A DNA stretch of 64,000 bases from Poa pratensis (Eukaryota; Streptophyta; Magnoliopsida; Poales; Poaceae), in contig CAMZMU010000027.1 of assembly GCA_947311845.1 (NCBI GenBank), positions 42,372,853-42,436,852 of the forward strand, in the 5' to 3' direction. Each line of letters opens with the position of its first letter. Positions within the stretch are counted from its first letter, which is position 1. Position numbers and translations under genes: made by a program. The notes beneath the pieces are model-generated. The model did no database searches. It saw only the letters and a program-made list of their open reading frames with translations, and was not told where the DNA came from. Positions 35,290 through 46,401 of this stretch are shown here, one piece after another.

Positions 35290-37265
35290 TGAGCACATCA
35301 CTGTAGAAAGTTATCATGGATTGAATGATTGATAAGTAAATCTAATGGGCCATAAGAGCATACGCTTAGACTAACTATAACGAAACAGAAAACAATCTTG
35401 ACTTGCAGTCTCATGCTAGATATGAGTAAATGGTTGCAGAGAATACCGAACTATTTGAAAGTTCAACTGGCAAGTGGCAGTACAGCAAAGCAGGAAGATA
35501 ACTTTGACAGTGCAAACACAGTTTTTTCAAAGATACGGTAAATAACATTCCTGGAGATAAAGTTTGAAAGAAGCAAATCTCTATTTGAGATTTTGACAAT
35601 AGACGTGCAATCAAACGAAGTCTGCCAAAGCAAGTCTGTAGAGGATCGTAGTTTGACAGCAGAAATGAGACTACCTCACTACCTACAGCATCATTTTAAC
35701 CATGAGATCTCTCTACAAAACAAAGGAGAGCAGTATTGATGCTCCCTCCTTTGTAAGAGGATTTGGAGACCTGGAGCACTCAAATGCATTGCAGAAGTTA
35801 CTGGCCTGACAACTACAGGAATATATTTTGTACGCAATGGAATGAGCCCAGATACTCACGCTACATTGACTGAACATGGAAACTGAAACATTATGCTAAG
35901 AATTTTATATTCCGTCCATAGGAAACCAGTTTGCTCCCACAATAGCAATGGAAAGGGATACGGAAAAACAGCATTATTCCAGACATATTCAACTGCTCAT
36001 AAGAGTATCCCATACAACAATCAAATAAGATCATGAAAGCTATTGGAATGCTAAAGCCAACAGCTAATGAAACTGAAAAATTGACACAATTCTGTCACAG
36101 CTTGCTAGGTTCCGTACACCATAACAAAAAAAAACATTTGAACATGCAGCGGCACACACACGCACGTGCACAGAACGGGTAGCGTGGTTCCTGGATCCTG
36201 CACTAAACTTCCAAAATTCGAAGCAAAGAAGTATTGAGCACTTATTTCTTGGAAGTATAAAGTTATTATGGATTGAATGATTGATAAATAAATCTACTGG
36301 GCCATAGGAGCATACGCTTAAACTAACAATAACTAAACTGAAAACAGTCTTCACTTGCAGTCTCATACTAGATATGAGTAAATGCTTGTGGAAACCGAAC
36401 TGTTTGAAAGATCAACTGACAATAATGTTAAACAGCAAAGTGAGAAGATGATTTTGACAGTGAAAACACAGTTTGTTTATCGGCAGGGTAATTAACATTC
36501 CTGGAAACAAAGTTTGGAACAAGTGAAGCTGTATTTGAGATTTTGACAAAAGACATGCAATCAAATGAAGTCTGGCAAAGAAGTCTGTGCACGATCATAG
36601 TTTGACAGCAGGCAACATGGTTACACACTAGAGTCGAGAATACCTATGCACCATTTTAACCATGAGTTGTCTCTACAAAACTACGGAGAGCAGCATTGAC
36701 GATCCCTCCTTTGGAAGAGGATTTGAAGAACTGGAGTACTCAAATGCCCTTCAGAAGTTACTGGCCTGACAACTACAGCAATATATTTTGCACGCAATGG
36801 AATGAGCCAGTAGAATGAACTAGGTGGCCAGATTCTCACGTTAATGAACATGGAAGTCGCAACATTATGTCGACAATTTATATTACATTCATAGGAAACC
36901 AGTTTGCTCGCTGAAATCAAAACAGCAAACAGCTTGCTCATAATAACAACGGAAAGGGATATAGGAAAACAGCATTACTCCAGTGACATATTCAACAGCT
37001 CATAAGAGCATCCCTAAAACAATCAAATAAGATAGTCAAATCTATTGGAACGCTAAAGCAAGCAGCTAATGAAATCGAGAAAATAGGCACAATTCCGTCA
37101 CAGCTTTGCTAGGTGCGGTACACCGTATTTAAAACAACGAAAACATTTAATCATGCAGCGGCGCACACGCGCGCGCGCGGGCACATACAGAATGGGTAGC
37201 GTGGAGGCCTTTCCGAATCCTGCACTAAACTTCCAAAATTCGACACACAAAAGTACTGGGCACTC
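35290..37265. repeat. Diverged tandem duplication of about 1 kb in the leader intron
   Basis: Copy A (about 35290-36240) and copy B (about 36245-37265) share, in order, TTATGGATTGAATGATTGATAA, GCATACGCTTA, CAGTCTCATACTAGATATGAGTAAATG, TTTTGACA, GTTACTGGCCTGACAACTACAG, GTCACAGCTT-GCTAGGT and CACTAAACTTCCAAAATTCGA. Each has small private indels. Copy B carries a (CG)n run near 37168. Confidence 0.85.
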
Positions 37266-37418
37266 GGCTAACGACCAGAAATTGCCCTAGATTGCCAGCG
37301 GAAGCACCGATGAGGGGCGGATCTAGAAGGTGTACCGGGTGAGCACCACAGCAAACCCCAAATTCCTGGAGGTCGGTGGGGTTTTAGCTAATCACTGGGT
37401 GACAAAATGCTCACATAC

Positions 37419-37700
37419 CTCAGAAACCAACGGCCAAATTTGCGGACGGGGTTGCTGCAGCAGGGACGCGGACGAGGTAGGAGGGGGACGGCGATGGCGG
37501 TGACACGCGTGAGAGGCGGAGGGATTGGGCGGTGATGCGTCGGCGGTGACGCTGAGCTACGGCGCGGCGGTACCTCTAGGGCGCGGAGATGCGGCGCATT
37601 GGGTCGGGTCGGGTAGGCCAAGAGGACTCGACCAGGGACAGGAGGAGGGGGAAATGAAGATAGACTACCGGTACGGTGGCGAGGAAACCGTGAGTAGAGA
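37419..37700 (-). other. Probable 5' UTR exon and promoter-proximal region of the At4g18490-like gene
   Basis: On the minus strand a GC-rich segment ends GTTGGTTTCTGAG followed by a strong donor GTATGTGAGC (exon end 37419). This gives a leader intron of about 2.7 kb to the coding exon at 34714. The transcription start is not visible, so the outer boundary is approximate. Confidence 0.5.
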
Positions 37701-40441
37701 AGATATTTGAGGATTTTGAATTTTCGAGTCATGAAAGTCTGGGTCTGCACGCAGACGGAGACGGAGAACAGATTTTTTCCTGTGTTTTTTATTTTCTTTT
37801 TTCAACGCTCTGTTTTTTTTTTGGAGATTCGGCTTTTTTTTACATTGTACGCCCTACATTACTTGTATTGATAAAAATACGGATACAAAGATGACATAAA
37901 TACAAGCAACATAAAACTAAAAAAAAAGCGATTAAACTGTTGCAAACCGCCATCGTCGCAACTGCCAAGTATCACGTCTTTCATCATCGCTGGAGAAGAA
38001 TAACACCAGCAGTTGGTCCATATCTTGACGCCGAAAAGACCCTTACCATAAGGCGTTAATGAGCTGCAAAAGACACCAATCCCGTAAGGCTGGATCTATG
38101 TCGATAAAAAACATCAGCCGGAGGAGCCTCCGAGCCTCTTCAACGCCGGATCCAGGGCCAACGCTACCCCACCCTTCAACAGGCGGTCGGATACCACACC
38201 ATCTTCCGCAAATCCATAGCAGTCAGCATCACTGTACTCCAAAAGCAGCCCCTTCCCGTCGTCACGTGTAGACGCAACGTCAGACTGAAACTGCTCCAAC
38301 AGTTTGGACTCCACAAGCCTCTCGTCGCGGCCAACAACACCTCCAACGAGCAGCAGCAAGGGCTGGAAGACAAGGCAGACAAGGCCAGAAGGCCTAGATC
38401 CAGTCGTTGTATTTATCAGTCTGCATAACACATTAACATTAGTGTAGGCACAATGAATGGAATTGTGTGTACCCAATAACTAACCTTAGTGATGGGGCCA
38501 CTGTGTATGAGTGAAGAACTTTCCGACAACATCTGACCAACCTCTTCCCTCCAAAGACTGAGTTTAACCAGAACTTCTGTATCAAAAAGGCAAGTGGAAG
38601 ATTACTAAGATGCATTGCAAAATGGACTCTTAAAGTAGTTGCAGAAGACATCATATAACATGGTTAAGACATCCAATTGATATTTGAAGAATCTCTGCGC
38701 AAAGTATTACCAGATAGAAGTACTTATTTCTTCTCTACCCAAATCATATTGCCTCCGAGAGCGATAATATATGCCAGTTGGATAAGCTACAGAAGGCAAG
38801 ATAGAAGATGACATGCATTTGTTCTTATTAGGGACCATAACCACATACACAGCATATCACCAACCATGAAATCTATGGGTTTGCCAAGTTCGCAAAGTAA
38901 ACCAACCAAATCAAGCGAAACACGCGTGTAGGGTTTACCCATAGATGCTAGCAAAAGAACATTAACAATGTCTTCGAAGTCCGATGCAAAAGTATAGTAT
39001 ATGATGCCCAGTACAAATCTAACAACATGATATATGCGAACTTCCAAACCAGTCACAACCAAGTAAAATTTATCTCATAATGATGTTTAAATGTACACGT
39101 CTGATGACAGATTTCCCGCCTTTGTTTTGAATCACAATGGTGCAAATGTACATGAGATGCAAAGGAGACAAGGGAGTGTTCAGTTGAATAATCAAAATGC
39201 ATACACGAGCCCAAGCATGGGCCTCCCTACTGCAGATAACAGCATCAAAAACCCATGCCAAGTGGCCAGCCAATCTGAGATATGCAAGTTTTTAGTATTT
39301 ATGGGCCACAACATTGCGAAACACTGCAAACAATAAAATACTGGAGCTCTAGAACATGGTGGAGGAGACTTCACAGATTTAGCTTTTCTGGTAACATTCA
39401 CTTCAACTGAATCAGAGATAAGAATAATTTATAGTTCAATGAGAACTGCAGCATCTTCATCATAATTAAGAACATCATCACAATGAAATCACAACCAGTC
39501 ATAACTCACAATAATTGGTGCTTTAGAACTAAAGCAGTCACCATACATGGAGCTTATGGTTGAAGAGCAGCCATCACCTCAAAAGGGTGTTTTTTTTCTC
39601 AAATGTATAGTATTAAACTATCAAGATGAATCAGTTTCCTTTATTTGACCGATTTACAGTAACTAGAATGTTGGTAAGCTCAAAGGCCAAGGAAAATGCA
39701 TCGATGAGACATAGTATTACTATTTGCAAAACAGTATAACACTGCAATACTGCATGTTGAAACATAAAGACTGGTCGGATGGAAAGCATCGGATGTTTCA
39801 TGTACTTAGTTTTCCCTATAACCTGAAATATTATGCTCGCTATTCACCACTGTTCAGTCAGCATTATGGATCAAAATAGAAATTTCAATAAAGGAGTATG
39901 CTTTTGTATTTTGGAGTGGTTCTTAATCAATATCAGAGGTTGACAAGGACTGGAACTATTAAACAGAGCTCCACAATGGCATTGCAGTGAGCCAGCCATG
40001 CTCCATTCAATAAACTGTAACTCTGATTTCTGTCAAAATTTACCCTAGTTATTAACAACATCTTTGGTTTTGATTGAGATTTCATGACTTTATAGTGAAG
40101 TTTCAACGTATTGATCAAAAAGAATTATGCAACTGAGATTTAGTACCTTTTGCATTTTCCATGTAAATACAGCTAGAATATGTCAAGACGGATCTGAGTA
40201 ACTGTATCTATCAACCACTTAACATACAGCTGTCATGGTACAACAAAATAATCAAATAATACTATAAAGGCATGGTACAAAGTACAAACTTCTAACAAGA
40301 GACATACATACCAGGACAACATGGTGAAGATTATGATGGGCACCATGATCTGCTCATTTTGATCTTTACAACCTCTGAGGTTGTGGCAATTAAAATCCAT
40401 GAGCCCATGACAGCTAACCATAACATACATAGCAAACAAAA
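37701..40441. other. Intergenic between the At4g18490-like and PPR genes
   Basis: A T-run-rich segment (37780-37850) is followed by a GC-balanced block (37940-38400) with a minus-strand ORF of 120 codons (38114-38476) lacking recognisable motifs. The rest is AT-rich and includes the PPR 3' flank. No gene is supported. Confidence 0.35.
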
Positions 40442-42495
40442 TTAATGACCTTCAACTTCATCAGACAGAAAACTAAGTGACTTTCTAACAAAATTTGGCA
40501 CCACAATTCCCCAAGTACGCTCATTAGGTGTTATCCCACCAGCCACTGCTCTGTTTAGAAGCATATTAGCATCATCAAGCAATCTCGCCTTGCAGTGCCA
40601 ACTAATGAGGATATTGTATGTAATAATATCGGCACACACATCTTCACTATGTAACTTCTCCAGGAGATTCAGGGCAGCATGCATCCATCCCATTTTGCAC
40701 AATCCATTTATGAGTGTGTTGTACGTGACAATGTCAGGAGTAAGCCCTTGGTTTAACATCTTCTTTGAGAGCTCTAGGGCATCACGCACCCTTCTTGTCT
40801 TGCATAGCTCACTAACCAAGAGGTTGTATGAAACATTATTTGGCTTAATCCTTTTTCTGTCATTTCCGTGAGCAGCGCCATGCTCCGATCAACATTCCCA
40901 TCTCTACACAGGGCTTTTATGAGACCATTGTAACTAACAACATCAAGTGAGCACCCATGATGTGCCATTTCATTCGCAAGGTTTATGGCATCCTGCAAGC
41001 TTCCTATGCGAAACAGTGCATGAATGAGTGTATTATAAGTAATTCCATTGGCGACAACACCCTCGTCAAGCAAATTTTCAAATAGATACTCAGCCTCTTC
41101 CATCCGGTCATTGTTGCAGAGATGGTAAATTATTGTATTATATGTGCAAATACCAGGCTTGTAACCTTGACACTTCATCTCTTGCATAAGTGTCATTGCG
41201 TCATCCATCTTGCCTTCCTTACATACAGCATATATCATTCCATTGTATCCTTGTGAATTCATACTCAAGCCCTTTGCCGACATTACCTCCAAAATTGCTC
41301 TTATGTCACCCCACATTCCTTTCCTACAAAGAGAATGCAGCACAGTCGTGTAGGTCACTATGTTTGGAGCACAACCCTTATCCTCCATCTCTCTAAGCAA
41401 TCGCATGGCCGAACCAATCTCCCCAAGCTTGCAAATACCATGTATCAATATATTATAAGTGTGTGCATCTGGTGGGCAGCCTTTTGATCCCATTATTTCA
41501 TACAGCTCTGTTGCCTCTGTTAGCTTCCGTTCAGAAAGACAACCCCCAATCACCGTGTTAAATAACACAACATTCAGCTCTGGCACCCTCCCAAGCATTG
41601 TGCGTGCCTCATCCACCTGCCTTGCTCGACACAGGTCCTGGAGAAGGAATCCATAAGTCATGGCGCTTGGCACACAGCCTCTTATCATCATCCTGTCCAC
41701 CAGCCTAGCCGCCTCATGCAGACGTCCAAGAGTGCATAGCCCGTGCACGATGTCATTGAAGGTTTCGACATCCGCAGACCACCCCATGAGGAACATATCG
41801 TCGAGGAGCGTGGCAGCTTCATTGACCCCACCCTGAGCACACAGAGCGTGGATGGCCGTCTGATACAGCACTGCATCAGGTATGCAACCGTAGCGCGCCA
41901 TACTGCGGAGAATCACGAGCGCCTCATCGGCGCGTCCGAGACGGCAGAGCGCACGTGCAGCGATGCCGAAGGTGAAGGTGGTGGGCGGGATGCGGTCCCT
42001 GTGGAGCATCCGGCGGAAGAGCCCAAGCACGTCGGTATGGCAGTCAGCCCTGGCGAGTGACGCGAGGACGGCGTTGTAGGAGCGGAAAGAGGGTGAGACG
42101 GCGAAGCGGCGGGGCAACTGGTCGAGCAGGTGGAGGGCGCGACCGGGGGGCAAGGAGCGCAAGAGGGGGATCCAGAGGGACTCGCGGATTGGGGGGAAGC
42201 GGGAAGGTGGGATGGATTCGAGGAGGGAGAGCGCGCGCTCGGGGTCTGCGTCGGCGGCGGTGAGGATGGGGCGGAGCGGGACAGAGGATAGGGTGGGATG
42301 GGAGGCGGCGTACCACTGGAGCAGAAGGAGGGAAGTGGACGGGGACAGCGGGAGCGCGAGGAGGCGGGCGAGGCGGAGCGGGGTGAGCGGGCAGCCGGAC
42401 AGCGTGGAGCGAAGGCGGGAGAGGTCGAACGGGGCGAGCAGCTCCGGCCACGATGTCGCCGCGGCGGGCCGGAGCTTGGGCGGGGCTTCCCCCAT
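40442..42495 (-). CDS. P-class pentatricopeptide repeat (PPR) protein, one-base frameshift
   Basis: PPR proteins bind organellar RNA, one repeat per base, and act in its processing or stability. ATG is at 42495 (MGEAPPKLRPAAATS); an upstream reading from 42510 would need TTG. The N-terminus is Arg-, Ala- and Ser-rich, fitting an organelle transit peptide. From about residue 145 there are about 14 motifs of 35 residues, for example SYNAVLASLARAD, TYNILIHGICKLGEIGSAMRLL, TYTTVLHSLCRKG and SYNGLIKALCRDGNVDRSM. Near 40848 the frame breaks in TEMTEKGL: the next frame continues with PNNVSYNLLVSELCKTRR, TYNTLINGLCKMG and a natural stop at 40442. One lost A in a TTAAAGCC-like context explains it. The full length would be about 684 residues. 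It is intronless, as usual for P-class genes, with no E or DYW domain. It resembles At5g64320-type proteins, but this is uncertain. Confidence 0.85.
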
Positions 42496-42580
42496 GCCTG
42501 CGCGGGGCAACCTGAGTTACGCCAGCGGGCATCCACCATTTGCACGTGGATTTGATCGTTTCCAGTTTGCACCATGTTAC

Positions 42581-43554
42581 GTGTGCACTTTCATTTAGCC
42601 CACTTTAGTCTCTTGGATTGTTTTTTTTTTTCGCTTTTGTTGACTCTCGAGATTTTTATACTTTCTTTTTTTGAGCAGACTGATATATTTGTTGTCTAGA
42701 TTTGCTTGTTGGGCTGCGTTTTGTTTGTTGTTTCTTGTTGGATTTTTTTTGCTGGGCTTCGTGTGGCCTGTTTCTTGTTTTCAATTTTTTTTTTGACCAA
42801 AACGACCACACAATTTGTAGATGAACTTTCCTTGTGCAATTAAACATTAAATAGTATTACCTAACGTACCGCTCCGGACAGCTTGGAGCAAAGGCGGGAG
42901 AGGTCGAATGGCGCAAGCAACATCGACCACAATGTCGCAGCGGCGGGCGGGAGCTTGGGCGGGGCTTCCCCCATACTAGCGTGTGGCAACCTGCGTTATG
43001 CCAGCGCCACGGGCATCCCCCATTTGCACGTGGATTTGACCGTTTGCCCCATGCTTTTACATGCACACTTCCATGACGCAGAGGAGACAACTTGTACTAA
43101 TAACTTTCATATGCGTGCGGATGGGAGGAACGATAAAGGGGGTGGAGAAACTCGAGGTTGGGCTATCGCCCTTGCGTCGCTCGCGGGGGAGGAGCACAGA
43201 TGCGCTTACTAATATATACAAATGGTAGAGCTCTTCCCTCATTTTGGTTCATTTTCGGTAGATCGTTTTAGACTCCTTAACTTGTTTATGCTTGGTTTGT
43301 AATATGTTATGGAATTCGATGTGTGGTGGTAACAAGTTTTGCTCCCATAGTGGTTATTCCATGGCGAATATGTAGGGTGGGTTTCCTGTTATTGCGCCAA
43401 CTCGCTACATGTAATTCTCCTATCCCCTTTCTTCAAAAATCATGTAAGACAATCGTGTTCTTTCTGTGCATATGAGTGGGATGGGGTGGAGACGGTTGGA
43501 GAGAAAAATCTGCCCTTGGTTTACATGATGCTCGATATTTGTTTATCCCTAGGA
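42581..43554. other. PPR upstream flank and unassigned sequence
   Basis: T-rich runs at 42620-42800 precede the duplicated PPR fragment. 43080-43550 shows no recognisable gene. Confidence 0.35.
42865..43075 (-). repeat. Duplicated fragment of the PPR gene 5' end
   Basis: About 200 bases match 42395-42580 in order and orientation: GACAGC-TGGAGC-AAGGCGGGAGAGGTCGAA, GGAGCTTGGGCGGGGCTTCCCCCAT and CATTTGCACGTGGATTTGA. It covers the start codon, the first few dozen codons and the upstream flank. It is diverged and too short to be a gene. Confidence 0.85.
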
Positions 43555-45230
43555 CACCTTATATGTATCAAAATCGATATCAAAATAAAAAAGATGAAAC
43601 ATGTACAATCCAATTTATCGATTCAATAGAAGCCCAAAGAGGTGCATATGGTACCCAATTAAGAATAGGATAGATATGTCAAAAGCAGGTCTGACTACAC
43701 CTATTCCTAATCCTAACTAGAATGTAACGACATAGGGATTGCTATGTAAACAGAGTATCCTATTCCCATAGGCTCGAATGACCCCTTCTTATAATAAGAA
43801 TGTGCACGGTTTGGTCCGATATGCAATGAACTTATAATCCTATGATCGAGTCGATTTCATGATTATAAGTTCATAAGCCTAGCCCGCCATTTCCATTTTG
43901 GGCAGAACAGATCTACCTATTCTTTTGTTCCAGTTAGTAACAACGAAAAAAATAGCACGCTATTTCCCGATTAATAGCACGATATAGCGTATTTGGAGAG
44001 GCTACGCTATATTTAGCCTAAAGTTGATGCTACGGCGCTATTTTCGTCTTATACGCTCGAAACCACACTAAACGTGGTAACGTTATAGCTACTCTAACAA
44101 AAAGTCTGGAAATAACGTTAGGTGATGATGATGACGGGCAATCTGGTGGTTCTTCTAATTATTCTGAAGATGATGTCAATGATTCTGATTAAAGTTTAAA
44201 ATATTTATCTTTTAGTTTATTACTTTTTCATGGTTTTAAGCCTCATATTTGTATTTGTGCCATGGATTTGGCCTTGACATTTGAATATGGTTACGTGGTT
44301 ATGCATGTATTGTTTATGGAAAAAAAATTAGTGCTGAAATCCTTAATATTTGGGCTATTTCTTATAACTTTTTCATCACGCTATTTTATATGTAACTTCG
44401 CTATATCACGCTATATCTTGTATAGCTTCTGGAGAAGGGCCACGCTATTTTTAATAGCACGCTATTTTTTTCCTTGGTTAGTAAGAGGGATCTTGAACTA
44501 AGAAAGTAATAGACCTATCAGCTAAAAGAGGGAATCCCGAGCAATTGCAAGAATAGGGTTCATTGATATTCCTGATATAATAGATGATATCACACATACA
44601 GTAATTTGATGGAATTGTTTGATTTTAAAGTGGATTTTCTATAATTTCGCACATAAGAGGTAATTTCTTGGTTTCGTCCAGTCATTAATAACTTGATTAT
44701 TTGTAGATAATAGTAGATAGAAAGAACGCTCGTAAGGAGTCCTATTGAAACAAAAAATATATAGGCATGCTTGTCATCCACACCAGAATAGATAGAGTTT
44801 TCCGAAGAAACCTGCTAGTGGAGGAAGGCCTCCTAGGGATAAGAGACATAGGGGTAAAGAGAGAGTCAAAAAAGGATGTTTCGTGTATAATCCTGCATAA
44901 TCTCAAATGCTCTCAATTCCGGTCCATAGACCAAATAATACAATGCAAGCAAAAGTTTCTAGATTCATGGCTATATATAGGACAACATGTAAGTTATCAT
45001 GCTTGCATATCCATCATTTGAGTTTTCAACAATTTTATTTCAATAATTACATATCCGATTTGCCCTATGGACGAATATGCAAGCATAAGTTTCATCCTTG
45101 TTTGAGTAATAGCAAGGAGATTCCCAAAATAATGCTAAGAATAGTTAGGATTTTCAGAAGAAGATGCCATTCGTTTGATGAGAAATAGAAAGGAATAGTA
45201 TGAGGAATACAAAGTTTTGGCTTGAGAAGC
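43555..45230 (-). pseudogene. ndhB: Chloroplast DNA in the nucleus (NUPT) with ndhB 3' part
   Basis: From about 44560 to 45230 the minus strand encodes pieces of the plastid NADH dehydrogenase-like subunit 2: [59 protein letters not shown] and NNSI. They are broken by small indels and stops. The plus-strand flank 43700-43940 (CCTATTCCCATAGGCTCGAATGACC and on) looks like plastid intergenic DNA next to ndhB. A hAT-like element (43941-44476) splits the block. The left boundary is approximate. The divergence indicates an old, inactive transfer. Confidence 0.8.
43941..44476. mobile_element. Non-autonomous hAT-like element inserted in the NUPT
   Basis: It is flanked by a perfect 8-base direct repeat GTTAGTAA (43933-43940 and 44477-44484). 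The terminal inverted repeats are CAACGAAAAAAATAGCACGCTATT and CAAGGAAAAAAATAGCGTGCTATT, with further TAGCG and CGCTAT motifs just inside. The body is 536 bases. A short Asp-, Ser-rich open stretch near 44125-44190 (DDDDGQSGGSSNYSEDD) could be a remnant of a transposase tail. The sequence on both sides is continuous plastid DNA when the element is removed. Confidence 0.85.
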
Positions 45231-46392
45231 TTGATCAACAGAGGGGGGCTAGCTGGGAGGCCGAGCAAGACCGGCCACCGCACCGACTAGCAACAACTTT
45301 ACCCTAGGCAGAACATGCAGCGGCGGCAGCACTGCGGCTGGACTATTCGCCCATTATTTTCCGTTTGCGCTGTCCCCCGCTGCTCCTCCCTGCGCCTGCC
45401 CGCTGCCACCACTGCCTAACAACGACGACGATGGGATCATTCGTCGCCGCAGTAAAGTCTCAAAACTGCTCGCGGCGGGCCCAGCGCATGCTGGATCCAA
45501 AAACTCCCACCAGGCCGAGTGCCCCTGACGCGTCGCCGTCGGTGTCGTGCTGCCCGGCTGGCGAGCGGCGCCAGTATCCCGGCGTGGCCAGGAGCCCAGG
45601 ACCCATTGCACGTCGCCGTCGTGGCTCGCCACCTCCTCCTGCCGAGTTGTCTGTCGCGGCGTACCTCGTGCCCTCTGCGTTTGTCTGTCTCCGGCGTCGA
45701 GCTCATTTCCTATGTCAAACTGTCAATAACGTAATTGGACTGTTGCATTGGATTATTTGGATGTGACTTGTTGTTATGAGCGGCGTCGCTCTCGGCCGAG
45801 GATGCTGCATGCCAAGCTAGCGATCGAGCGACGCCGCCGTATGAGCCACTGCAGCAAGGCGCGTCACGCCTGATGTGAGCCGTCCCGTAGCTAGCTTTGT
45901 CTATGTGCACGGCAGGAGCAGCCACGGAGAGCTCGCGCCTGATTTTGCCTGCGGCGACTAGCGCGCAGCCGGCGGGACAGATTAGCGAGAGAGATCGAGC
46001 TGGAAGAGCCTGAAATGGAAGCGGCGGAGGCGCGGCCGGCGGCCAGCTAAGCTACCGCTGGCGACTTCATAAACACCTCTCCGTCGTTTATCGATCGCTG
46101 CTTGCCTCCGATCGACTCGTTGACGTTGTGCGAACAAACATATAATGGCTGGATCCGCTATTCGGCATGCTGTCATGTCCGTACGTACAGTTGTGTTGGT
46201 TGCCCTGCCCTGTATATATAGTTCCAAGTCGCTACTCATAGGCATAGGCATGTGCTAGCAGTAAGGGCAATCTTCAATAAAAGTGGGCAAAAATTCTTAC
46301 ATGGCCCCGAAAGATCTCCATTTTACCACTTCCGCAAACACAGCCCCCCAATTTACGACAACCACATGCAAATAGATCGATATCAAAATAGA
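45231..46392. other. GC-rich intergenic block
   Basis: 45300-46100 is GC-rich with several overlapping short ORFs on both strands and no recognisable domain. It may be a gene remnant. The rest is unremarkable. Confidence 0.35.
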
Positions 46393-46401
46393 CAAACTAT
46401 A

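Noticed and set aside
42044..42575. Long Pro/Ser- and Arg-rich ORFs overlapping the PPR N-terminus
   Set aside because: They are out-of-frame readings of the GC-rich PPR coding region.
43476..43673. 65-codon ORF left of the chloroplast block
   Set aside because: Its second half overlaps sequence that looks plastid-derived; it matches no plastid protein I know.
45365..45766. Possible GC-rich gene at 45.3-45.8 kb
   Set aside because: Competing ORFs in all frames and no motif or start context; cannot be supported.
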